Shown: positions 27,813-34,967 of the stretch, one piece after another | Numbering within the stretch: position 1 is the first letter of the stretch | Layout of the letters: the number at the start of each line of letters is the position of its first letter | Origin: Halomonas sp. THAF5a | GTDB lineage: Bacteria; Pseudomonadota; Gammaproteobacteria; Pseudomonadales; Halomonadaceae | Direction of reading: 5' to 3' | DNA: 64,000 bases | NCBI RefSeq assembly: GCF_009363755.1 | Contig: NZ_CP045417.1 | Coordinates: 2,852,001-2,916,000 of the forward strand | Translations under genes and position numbers: made by a program | The notes under the pieces: generated by a model | What the model saw: the letters and a program-made list of their open reading frames with translations, nothing else | Told to the model about the DNA's origin: nothing | Databases searched by the model: none

Positions 27813-28751
27813 TTACTGCTGCATACCGGCAGTCGTGGCGTCCACGGCCCCGGCCAGCACTCGGGCATATCCGGTCAGCCGCTTGCGCCACAGTCGCTGC
27901 GGTGTCTCCAACGCTTCGTAGTAAGCGAGCCGCCCCTGCTTGCCCAGCAGACAGCCACCGCTCTTGGGCATCGAGAAATGCCGACGGTCCAGATACCCGT
28001 CAAGAAACAGCCCCATGACCCAGGCCTCGATCACTGGCCGCAGCGGCTCGATCAGATCGCAGGCCAGCGCTTGACGCCCGCTAACCAGGCGGTGGTACAG
28101 GCCCAGCTGAGGGTCAAGCCCCGCTACCTTGAGCTGACGCACGGCTTCGTCGTGAGCCAGCACATAGGAAAGCGATAGCACAGCATTCACCGGGTCCGGC
28201 GGGGGGCGCCTCTGTCGCTGCACAAAGCCCAGCGAACCGGGCAGGCGCTTGCGCCACCAGGCAAAGACGGCCTTCTGGGCCGCGCCTTCCATGCCTCTGA
28301 GCTCTGCCTCAGCCGTTACCCCCGCCAGGCGCTCGAGGCCCCGGCCCAGCGATTCCCGCAGCTGCTGGCTGTCCGCCTCATCGGTCTCCTTCAAGACCTG
28401 GCACCCTACCTTGAGCTTGTGGCGAACCCAGCGGGTCGACCATGCCAGGCGCGCTCGTTCGTCGCTCTGCCACTGGTACTGCAGACTGCGCCGTGAGGCA
28501 TCCCGCTGCTGGTCGGCGAACAGCGAGAAGCCGTGTTCCACATGGCGCTGGTTGACCACGATGAAGTCGATGCCACGCTTCATCAGCTGGCCGATCAGTT
28601 GCGTCGTCACCTGCACGCTGTGCAGACAGACCAGCTGCTTGATCCGCGAGAGCGGCAGCGTGCGCGGCGGCTGATCGGGACTGCGGATCAGCAGACAATC
28701 GGTCACATACTCCAGCGCCAGCTGGCGACGATCGAGTATCACTCGGCTCAT
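27813..28751 (-). CDS. cas1: CRISPR integrase Cas1
   Basis: Cas1 is the metal-dependent integrase that inserts spacers at the leader end. The 312-residue product has the N-terminal beta domain (about 1-80) and a helical domain with the expected catalytic residues. These are Glu155 in RGMEGAAQ, His220 in GLDPQLGLYHR and Asp232 in CDLIEPLRP, together with DPVNAVLSLSYVL (186-198). There is no fused reverse transcriptase or Cas6 domain. It is flanked on both sides by cas2 genes on the same strand, 19 bases from the upstream one. Full length and intact. Confidence 0.96.
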   Translation of the reverse strand: MSRVILDRRQLALEYVTDCLLIRSPDQPPRTLPLSRIKQLVCLHSVQVTTQLIGQLMKRGIDFIVVNQRHVEHGFSLFADQQRDASRRSLQYQWQSDERARLAWSTRWVRHKLKVGCQVLKETDEADSQQLRESLGRGLERLAGVTAEAELRGMEGAAQKAVFAWWRKRLPGSLGFVQRQRRPPPDPVNAVLSLSYVLAHDEAVRQLKVAGLDPQLGLYHRLVSGRQALACDLIEPLRPVIEAWVMGLFLDGYLDRRHFSMPKSGGCLLGKQGRLAYYEALETPQRLWRKRLTGYARVLAGAVDATTAGMQQ

Positions 28752-28770
28752 GGCGTCTCCTAGAACCCTT

Positions 28771-29043
28771 TCAACAGATGACGATCAGGTCGCCGGCAGG
28801 GCTCTGCGGCCCCCGCCCCAGCTGCCAGGCATGAGCGAAGGGCAACACGCGCGCGGCAAGCAGGCTGTCGCGTCCCTCCAGTGGTCGTGCCAGCTCGGCC
28901 AGAGCCGCCGTAAGCAATTCGCGCTGCGCCTGTAGCTCGAAGACTGATTTCTGATAGCCCTCGGCAAGGCCGCGCAGCTGTCGGCGGCAGCGCCGTCGAT
29001 GACGCTCATCGGCGATGTCATAGGCCACCACCCAGGGCTCCAT
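28771..29043 (-). CDS. cas2: Cas2, second copy
   Basis: This is a second, shorter Cas2-like protein of 90 residues. It starts MEPWVVAYDI (Asp9 at the metal position) and has GLAEGYQKSVFEL, matching the second Cas2 segment. Sequence identity with the other Cas2 is low beyond these motifs, so this is not a recent duplication. It begins 6 bases after the stop of the Toprim gene and ends 19 bases before cas1, so it belongs to the same operon. It may form a heterodimer with the first Cas2 or serve a separate role. Confidence 0.85.
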   Translation of the reverse strand: MEPWVVAYDIADERHRRRCRRQLRGLAEGYQKSVFELQAQRELLTAALAELARPLEGRDSLLAARVLPFAHAWQLGRGPQSPAGDLIVIC

Positions 29044-29049
29044 GCGCCA

Positions 29050-30162
29050 TCACGACGGCCACAGCATCCAGGCCCGACCGACCTGCTCGCACAGGGCATC
29101 GCGGCCCTCCAGCCACAGCAGGTCGTTATAGTCGGTCGGCCTCGATGCCAGGCTGCAAGGGTGGAATTCGGGACCGTGCAGCATATCCCCGCCTTGCATG
29201 GCGGCCAGTGCCTTGTCGCGGCCCACATTGCCGACATGGGGCTTCCAGAGGTCCTGGTCGCAGAAGAACACCGCCGGCCCCACGATTCCTCGGCGCACAC
29301 GAGCCAGATTGCCTGCCGTCAGCGCCATACGGATCTCGGCGGGCCACGCCAGCGCCAGACTCAGGCCGGTCGCCAGGCCTTCGCAGATTGCCACTGGTCG
29401 TTTGATCAGGCTGCCTGACTCACGAGAACGAAGACGCACGAAACTGCCTGCACTGGCGCCTTCTTCCGGCAGGCAGAAGCGCTTGACGCTCGGCTGGCCA
29501 GGAGTGGCATGCAGCAACTGATAGCCCGCCGGGTTACCCAATGCATTCTCCAGGGGCGCCATCAAGGTGTAGCCGTCGGCCCGTGGCCAGTACCGCAGGT
29601 CAAGATGCCCCAGCAGCGTCGCGTCGGCATGCCAGCCGAGACGCTCCTTCACCCATGGGTGCCAGCCTTGCAACGGCTCGGCCAGCTGCCAGCGTTGGTG
29701 CCAGCGCTGAAAGCGCTTGAGCCGCCAAGCCTGTTCCTGGCGATGGCGAAGCGCAGCGCGCGCCGGCGCCTCCGAGCTGCAGCGCGACAGAGAAGGCTCG
29801 AGGCCGCCGGCTAAGCGTGCGCCGATGTCGCGCCACCAACGCAAGCCGTTGAAGTCCCGCTGGAGGCCGCCGTGCTTGAAGGTGGTGAAACGCAGGAATG
29901 GCCACTCGTAGCCGCCGGGCAGGCGGTTAACATGGAACAGCACGCTGCAGGTGTGACGATACTTACGATCCAGCACCGGCACTTGGGCGCCCTTCATCAG
30001 GGTGCCAGGAGCGGGAAGCGCTCGGCGCAAGGCATCGAGGTCGATTCCCACCTCGTTGGCCGCCGTGGAGGCCTCGGACCAGGCCATCGACAGCAGTTCC
30101 ATCGGCGCCGGCATGGCACGGTAGTGACGCCGGCTGGCGAGCTGGTGAGAAGACGAGGACAT
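29050..30162 (-). CDS. Toprim-domain, primase-like protein linked to the adaptation genes
   Basis: The 370-residue product has a Toprim fold in its C-terminal third. Glu261 lies in PVAICEGLATGLSLALAW, Asp302 and Asp304 lie in FFCDQDLWKPHVGN, and TDYNDLLW (343-350) follows. The central part (about 165-245) resembles the pre-Toprim region of P4-type and plasmid primases (WPRADGYTLMAPLEN, VKRFCLPEEG, VRLRS). No zinc finger or helicase domain is present. A GGAG site lies 6 bases before the ATG. It is the first gene of a tight operon with cas2, cas1 and cas2. Involvement in processing or copying DNA for spacer acquisition is an inference; stray mobile-element cargo is the alternative. Confidence 0.78.
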   Translation of the reverse strand: MSSSSHQLASRRHYRAMPAPMELLSMAWSEASTAANEVGIDLDALRRALPAPGTLMKGAQVPVLDRKYRHTCSVLFHVNRLPGGYEWPFLRFTTFKHGGLQRDFNGLRWWRDIGARLAGGLEPSLSRCSSEAPARAALRHRQEQAWRLKRFQRWHQRWQLAEPLQGWHPWVKERLGWHADATLLGHLDLRYWPRADGYTLMAPLENALGNPAGYQLLHATPGQPSVKRFCLPEEGASAGSFVRLRSRESGSLIKRPVAICEGLATGLSLALAWPAEIRMALTAGNLARVRRGIVGPAVFFCDQDLWKPHVGNVGRDKALAAMQGGDMLHGPEFHPCSLASRPTDYNDLLWLEGRDALCEQVGRAWMLWPS

Positions 30163-30338
30163 GGCGACTCCGGCGGCGGATCTGCCCTCAGAGTGCCGAG
30201 CAAGTGCCCGTGGCGCCGGGAGCGAAAATTTGGCGTGCCGATGCCGCTCAAGGAAAATTTTTCACAGCCGTCGACTGCAACGCTCCGGGACAGACTGGGC
30301 GCCATCGACAGTACGCCCAACAGGCAAGGAGGCTTTCC
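30163..30338. promoter_or_regulatory. Divergent promoter region between Toprim gene and csx16
   Basis: These 176 bases separate two divergent transcription units. The plus strand holds CGAAAATTTG at 30223-30232. The same 10-mer is found in sense orientation upstream of the cmr operon (minus strand, 24261-24270). A second run, GGAAAATTTTTCAC, follows at 30276-30289. No clear -10/-35 pair could be fixed. Confidence 0.4.
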
Positions 30339-30629
30339 ATGACGCGACATTTCGTCAGCCGACACCCCGGCGCCGCCCGCTGGCTGGCCCGCCAGAAGAT
30401 TTCTGTGGATCGCTTTCACGGCCACCTGAAGCTCGAGCAGATCGCTCCGGGAGATGTGGTCTATGGCACCCTGCCGATCCATCTGGCCGCAGCGGTGTGC
30501 GCCCGCGGGGCAGAGTACTGGCATCTCAGCCTGACAATGCCCGCCAGCCTGCGCGGCCAGGAGTTGAGCGTCGACCAGCTTGAGCAGCTGGATGCCAGGC
30601 TGTGCCGCTTCGTGGTATACGAGCCATAA
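30339..30629 (+). CDS. csx16: Csx16 (VVA1548 family), ring-nuclease family
   Basis: Csx16 is a small type III accessory protein; members of the family degrade cyclic oligoadenylates and so switch off signalling. Starting at MTRHFVSRHPGA the product has 96 residues. It shows all family blocks: FVSRHPGA (5-12), GDVVYGTLPIHLAAAVCARG (38-57) and PASLRGQEL. A perfect AGGAGG lies 7 bases before the ATG, which decides against the longer frame starting at 30204. It is followed 27 bases later by the Card1-like nuclease, so messenger eraser and messenger-activated nuclease are made together. Confidence 0.9.
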   Translation: MTRHFVSRHPGAARWLARQKISVDRFHGHLKLEQIAPGDVVYGTLPIHLAAAVCARGAEYWHLSLTMPASLRGQELSVDQLEQLDARLCRFVVYEP

Positions 30630-30656
30630 CAACTCACGCTCATGGAGGAGATACGC

Positions 30657-31910
30657 ATGCCGCAACTGCATGTCACCCTGGTCACCGGCCGCCTGGAAGC
30701 CAACCTGATTCCCCTGCTGCAGCTTGAGCCCGAGCAGATCGTGCTGGTGGCCAGCCAGCGCATGGTCAAGGCGGGCGAACGCCTGGCGGCACTGCTGGAT
30801 ACCCAGCTTCCCCACACCCATGTCGAACTGAAGACCGGCCTGCCGGATACCGACCCCGCAGAGATCAGTCACTTTGCGTTCGAGTTGGCCGATCAGCTCG
30901 AGGCCCGGCGCGAGGCCGGCGAGGAGATGCGGATCACCTTCGACATGACCGGAGGCACCAAGCTGATGGGGCTGTTGTTCCAGGAGGCGATGCGCGTGTG
31001 TGACGCCACGATGCTCTATACCGACTCCGACGCCGGCGTTATCTATCAGCTCGGCTCGGAGCTGAGTCCCGCCAGTTTTCAGAACACTCCCATCGCGCCG
31101 GTGCTCGGCTGCGAGCTCTACCTGCGGGCCAATGGCAAGCGCCTGCGTCAGGCGCTCTCCGACGATCCAAGCTGGCGCGAGAGGGGAGAACAGCGCAAGG
31201 CGGTCACCAAGTATCTTGGCAAGCATGCCGATGCGCTCGAAGGACTGTTCGGCACGCTGAACTATCTGATCCTGGCGGACGAAAAGGGCAAGACGCCGGT
31301 GATCAACCAAGGCAATCGCCAGACCCCCGATAAACTCAATGAAGGGGCATGGGAGCAGTCGCTGAGCCAGCATCCGGCCAAGCCCTGGCGCGAAGCGCTG
31401 ACTCGGCTCAACGAGGCCTGCCTGATGGAGTGGTCCGCCAGTGATCCGCGACACCTGGGCTTTCCCAGCCTGGAGGGCGCCCAGTACCTGAGCGGCGGCT
31501 GGATCGAGGAATACGCCTGGCACTGTGCCCGCGATGCCGGCCTGGAGGATATCTACTGCGGTGCCCAGGTCACCGACGAGTCGGCCCCCAAGGACGATAT
31601 TCGCAACGAGTTCGACCTGGTCACGGTGCACCGCAATCGCATGCTGATCATCGAGTGCAAGACCAGTCGGCTGGCACCGGGTTCCGACCAGGAGGTGCTG
31701 CACAAGCTGCACAGCCTGGCCGATCAGTCCTCAGGGCTGTTCGGCACCAAGGTGCTGCTCTCGGCCCGGTCCTTTGGCGGTGGGGATCAGCACGACAGGA
31801 ACGTCAAGCGCGCCAGGAGCATGGGCATTAACGTGCTGGATGGCGCCGGGGTCAAGCAGTTCCCCGAGAAGATTCGCCACTGGATCGAAGCGGGCCGCTG
31901 GCCGGCCTGA
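30657..31910 (+). CDS. card1: Card1/Can2-like CARF-PD-(D/E)XK nuclease
   Basis: This is a cyclic-oligoadenylate-activated nuclease that cuts nucleic acids non-specifically during infection. The 417-residue product has an N-terminal CARF domain (about 1-150) with the ligand loop DMTGGTKLMG (96-105). A linker follows, then a C-terminal restriction-like domain (about 270-400) with Glu284, Glu318-Phe-Asp320 and the IIECKTS motif (Glu333, Lys335). Start MPQLHVTLV is chosen because GGAGGAG lies 7 bases upstream. It pairs with csx16. Its stop faces epmA 9 bases away, the right edge of the island. Type III Cas10 made here would supply the activator. Confidence 0.9.
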   Translation: MPQLHVTLVTGRLEANLIPLLQLEPEQIVLVASQRMVKAGERLAALLDTQLPHTHVELKTGLPDTDPAEISHFAFELADQLEARREAGEEMRITFDMTGGTKLMGLLFQEAMRVCDATMLYTDSDAGVIYQLGSELSPASFQNTPIAPVLGCELYLRANGKRLRQALSDDPSWRERGEQRKAVTKYLGKHADALEGLFGTLNYLILADEKGKTPVINQGNRQTPDKLNEGAWEQSLSQHPAKPWREALTRLNEACLMEWSASDPRHLGFPSLEGAQYLSGGWIEEYAWHCARDAGLEDIYCGAQVTDESAPKDDIRNEFDLVTVHRNRMLIIECKTSRLAPGSDQEVLHKLHSLADQSSGLFGTKVLLSARSFGGGDQHDRNVKRARSMGINVLDGAGVKQFPEKIRHWIEAGRWPA

Positions 31911-31919
31911 GCCGTATGT

Positions 31920-32906
31920 TCAGGCGCGGGGCGTGGCGAAGGCCATCACCTCGGCGACGCTCGCCTTGCCCAGAGCCAGCTGGATCAGCCGGTCGAGCCC
32001 CAGCGCCACGCCGCTGCCGGCGGGCAGGCCGCTCTCCAACGCCGCCAGCAGGCGCTCGTCGACATCCACCCCGGGAAGCCCCAGGGCGCGCCGGGAGGCG
32101 TTGTCCTCGGTGAAGCGCGCGCGCTGCTCCGCGGCGTCGGTGAGCTCGTCGTAGCCGTTGGCGAGCTCGAGCCCGCCGAGGTAGAGCTCGAAGCGCGAGG
32201 CAACCAAGGCGCCATCCTCGGGGTCGCGACGGTGGCGCGCCAGGGCGGCCTGGCTGGCGGGATAGTCGACCACCGCGTCGAGGCCGTCGCGCCCGAGCTC
32301 AGGCTCGATGACGAAGCTCATCAGCAGGTCCAGGCAGCCGTCGCGATCGCTGTCGGCCATCGAGAGCCCTCCCCGCTCGCCGGCCAGCCGGCGCAGCGTC
32401 TCCAGGCTCGCCGAGAAGGGATCGATGCCCAGCGCCTCACGGAAGAGCTCGCGGTAGCGGCGCCGGCGCAGCGGCCCCGGTTCATCCTCCGCCCCTCGCC
32501 CGAGGACCCGCATCACCAGGGCGGCGGTCTCCTCGATCAGCGCCTCGAGGCCGAGCCCCGGGCGGTACCACTCCAGCATGGTGAACTCGAGGTTGTGGCG
32601 CCGCCCCACCTCGCCGTCGCGGAAGCTGCGCGCCAGCTGGAAGATCGGCCCCGAGCCGGCGGCCAGCAGGCGCTTCATGTGAAATTCCGGCGAGGTCTGC
32701 AGCCACAGCCGTTCGCAGCCGGCCGGGGTGGTCGCCTCCGCCGAGAGGGAGGCCAGGTGCACCTCGGTGCTGCCGCCGTGGCCGAGCACCGGGGTCTCCA
32801 CCTCCCACACCTCGCGCTCGGCGAAGAAGGCCCGCACCTCGGCAATCAGTCGCGCGCGCTCGCGCAGGGTCGCGATCTCGGCGCTCGGGCGCCAGTCGAT
32901 GGTCAT
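31920..32906 (-). CDS. epmA: EF-P (R)-beta-lysine ligase EpmA
   Basis: EpmA is a lysyl-tRNA-synthetase-like enzyme that attaches (R)-beta-lysine to Lys34 of EF-P. Starting at MTIDWRPSAE it has 328 residues and consists of the class II aminoacyl synthetase core only, without the anticodon-binding domain. It has VWEVETPVLG (motif 1 area), RSFRDGEVGRRHNLEFTMLEW (motif 2) and GVALGLDRLIQ (motif 3). Its partners efp and epmB are adjacent, so the three-part lysylation pathway is complete here apart from a hydroxylase. Confidence 0.94.
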   Translation of the reverse strand: MTIDWRPSAEIATLRERARLIAEVRAFFAEREVWEVETPVLGHGGSTEVHLASLSAEATTPAGCERLWLQTSPEFHMKRLLAAGSGPIFQLARSFRDGEVGRRHNLEFTMLEWYRPGLGLEALIEETAALVMRVLGRGAEDEPGPLRRRRYRELFREALGIDPFSASLETLRRLAGERGGLSMADSDRDGCLDLLMSFVIEPELGRDGLDAVVDYPASQAALARHRRDPEDGALVASRFELYLGGLELANGYDELTDAAEQRARFTEDNASRRALGLPGVDVDERLLAALESGLPAGSGVALGLDRLIQLALGKASVAEVMAFATPRA

Positions 32907-32929
32907 CGAGGATTCCTCCAGGAACGACA

Positions 32930-32956
32930 AAGGCCACGCCGAATCAGCGTGGCCTT
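32930..32956 (-). terminator. Terminator downstream of efp
   Basis: Perfect arms AAGGCCACGC and GCGTGGCCTT with a 7-base loop are followed on the minus strand by TTTGTCGTT. It sits between efp and epmA, after dispersed repeat copy 2, and would end efp transcription. Confidence 0.65.
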
Positions 32957-32981
32957 CATAGTGCAGAGCTGCGGCTTATCC

Positions 32982-33074
32982 GGCGACAGGCCTGCGCGGA
33001 GGCGCTGTGAACCCATCCCTGGGCGCTACCGATGCCGTCCCTGGCATAGGACCTCCGCTCGGCCTGCCCCCGTC
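32982..33074 (+). repeat. Dispersed intergenic repeat, copy 2
   Basis: The core is the same as in copies at 3161 and 41478: GGAGGCGCTGTGAACCC, CCCTGGGCGCTACCGA, an inner palindrome (GATGCC facing GGCAT), then GGACCTCC. It lies immediately 3' of efp, in the same orientation relative to the gene as the other copies. Confidence 0.85.
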
Positions 33075-33095
33075 GCCGCTCATGCCTTGCAAGCC

Positions 33096-33662
33096 TTACG
33101 CGCGGGAGACGTATTCGCCGGTCCGAGTATCGACCTTCAGCACCTCGCCCTCGTTGATGAACAGCGGCACGCGAACCACGGCGCCGGAGGAGAGGGTCGC
33201 CGGCTTGGAGCCGCCCTGGGCGGTATCACCCTTGAGGCCCGGGTCGGTCTCGGTGACCTCGAGCTCGATGAAGTTCGGCGCGGTGACGCTGATGGCGTTG
33301 TCGTTCCACAGGGTCACGGTGTAGGGCACCTGCTCCTTGAGCCACTTCTCGGTGTCGCCCAGGGCACGCTTCTCCACCGCGTACTGCTCGAAGGAGCCGT
33401 CGGTCTTCATGAAGTACCACATGTCACCGTCGGTGTAGAGGTACTCCATCTCCAGTTCCATCACGTCGGCGGCCTCCAGGGAGTCGCCGGACTTGAAGGT
33501 GTGCTCCAGGACGCGACCGGTCATGAGGTTGCGCAGCTTGACGCGGTTGAAGGCCTGCCCCTTGCCCGGCTTGACGAGCTCGTTCTCGACGATGCTGCAG
33601 GGATCGCCGTCGAGCATCACCTTCAGACCGCCCTTGAATTCGTTGGTAGAATAGTTCGCCAT
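33096..33662 (-). CDS. efp: Elongation factor P
   Basis: EF-P relieves ribosome stalling at polyproline. From [12 protein letters not shown] the product has 188 residues, matching E. coli. Domain I carries the loop [11 protein letters not shown] with Lys34 at the tip, the residue modified by EpmA/EpmB. Two OB-fold domains follow, with the conserved C-terminal [18 protein letters not shown]. An upstream extension of the frame to 33716 is not family-like. It is divergent from epmB, with epmA downstream. Confidence 0.98.
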   Translation of the reverse strand: MANYSTNEFKGGLKVMLDGDPCSIVENELVKPGKGQAFNRVKLRNLMTGRVLEHTFKSGDSLEAADVMELEMEYLYTDGDMWYFMKTDGSFEQYAVEKRALGDTEKWLKEQVPYTVTLWNDNAISVTAPNFIELEVTETDPGLKGDTAQGGSKPATLSSGAVVRVPLFINEGEVLKVDTRTGEYVSRA

Positions 33663-33771
33663 GATCGCTGATCCATATTCAAGCGTGCCACCGGCCGACG
33701 CCGGCGACACGCGCAAGCAGAGGAAGTGTCACGGGGGCTCGATCCCCCGTACGCATTGACTGGTGAACCGC

Positions 33772-34809
33772 ATGATAACCCGAAGCAGCGCCCTTTTGCA
33801 GCGCCCCGCCCCGGAGGCGCACCCCCTGTCCGTGCAGGCGCGCTGGCAGGCCCAGCTGGCCGGGGCGATCCGCGATCCCCGCGAGCTCTGCCGCCGCCTG
33901 GGCCTCGACGAGGCCTGGCACGATGGCGCCGAGCGCGGCCATGCGCTCTTCGAGGTACGGGTGCCCGAGGCCTACCTCGCCCGCATCCGCCCCGGTGACC
34001 CCACCGACCCCCTGTTGCGCCAGGTGCTGCCGCTCGTGGAGGAGGTTCGCCCGGTGGCCGGCTATGTGGCCGACCCCCTCGCCGAGGCCGAGCACACCCC
34101 GGCCAGGGGACTGATCCACAAGTACGCCGGCCGGGTGCTGTTGATCGCGAGCCCCGCCTGCGCGGTGAACTGCCGCTACTGCTTCCGCCGCCACTTCCCC
34201 TACGACGAGAACAGCCCCTCCCGAGCGCAGTGGGAGGAGACGCTCGCCTACCTGCGCGACGACGCGACGATCCGCGAGGCGATCCTCTCCGGTGGCGATC
34301 CCCTGGCGGCCAACGACCGTCGGCTTGCCTGGCTGGTCGAGCGGCTCGAGGCCATCCCCCACCTCAAGCGCCTGCGCCTCCACACGCGCCTGCCGGTGGT
34401 GATTCCCGACCGCATCGACGGGGCCCTGCTCGACTGGGTCTCCGCCACGCGGCTGCAGACGGTGATGGTGCTGCACATCAACCACGCCCAGGAGATCGAC
34501 GAGGCGGTGGTGGCGGCCTGCCGGCGACTGCGCGAGGCCGGGGTGACCCTGCTCAACCAGAGCGTGCTGCTGCGCGGCGTGAATGACAGCGTCGGCGCCC
34601 TGGCCGACCTTTCCGAGCGGCTCTTCGAGGCGGGCATCCTGCCCTACTACCTGCACGTGCTCGACCCGGTGGCCGGCGCCGCCCACTTCGACGTCGGCGA
34701 CGAGGAAGCCCGCGAGCTGGTCGCCGAGCTTCGCGACGTGCTGCCGGGCTTCCTGATGCCGCGACTGGTCCGGGAGATCCCCGGTGAGGCCAGCAAGACG
34801 CCGCTGTAA
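33772..34809 (+). CDS. epmB: EF-P lysine 2,3-aminomutase EpmB
   Basis: EpmB is a radical-SAM enzyme that converts alpha-lysine to (R)-beta-lysine for EF-P modification. From the ATG at 33772 it has 345 residues; a GTG at 33763 would add three. The radical SAM cluster is CAVNCRYCFRRHF (residues ~127-139). LSGGDPLAANDRR, HTRLPVVIPDRI and a C-terminal PYYLHVLDPVAGAAHF cofactor and substrate segment follow. It diverges from efp. Its stop is followed directly by an octanucleotide tandem repeat. Confidence 0.94.
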   Translation: MITRSSALLQRPAPEAHPLSVQARWQAQLAGAIRDPRELCRRLGLDEAWHDGAERGHALFEVRVPEAYLARIRPGDPTDPLLRQVLPLVEEVRPVAGYVADPLAEAEHTPARGLIHKYAGRVLLIASPACAVNCRYCFRRHFPYDENSPSRAQWEETLAYLRDDATIREAILSGGDPLAANDRRLAWLVERLEAIPHLKRLRLHTRLPVVIPDRIDGALLDWVSATRLQTVMVLHINHAQEIDEAVVAACRRLREAGVTLLNQSVLLRGVNDSVGALADLSERLFEAGILPYYLHVLDPVAGAAHFDVGDEEARELVAELRDVLPGFLMPRLVREIPGEASKTPL

Positions 34810-34873
34810 GCGGCCAAGCGGCCAAGCGGCCAAGCGGCCAAGCGGCCAAGCGGCCAAGCGGCCAAGCGGCCAA
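34810..34873 (+). repeat. Octanucleotide tandem repeat, eight perfect units
   Basis: Eight perfect head-to-tail copies of GCGGCCAA begin at the base after the epmB stop codon and end before the epmB-leuA terminator. Perfect short units like this usually vary in number between strains through slippage. It is in a non-coding position. Confidence 0.95.
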
Positions 34874-34894
34874 AACATACACCTATCCCAACAA

Positions 34895-34932
34895 AAGCGA
34901 ACCCCGAAGGTCGTGACCTTCGGGGTTCGCTT
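34895..34932. terminator. Bidirectional terminator between epmB and leuA
   Basis: Two perfectly complementary 18-base arms (34895-34912 and 34915-34932) form a strong hairpin; the arms begin AAGCGAACCCC and end GGTTCGCTT. On the minus strand the hairpin is followed by TTGTTGG, giving leuA the better U tract. It lies between convergent genes. Confidence 0.85.
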
Positions 34933-34967
34933 GTCGCTAGGCGCTAATCACTCGGCGCTCGGCGCTG

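Noticed and set aside
27813..28751. Reverse transcriptase fusion to Cas1
   Set aside because: Cas1 has the standard length with nothing N-terminal, and no separate RT gene was found in the island.
34553..34882. Frames encoding repeated AAWPLGRL units after epmB
   Set aside because: They are translations of the GCGGCCAA tandem repeat on the opposite strand.
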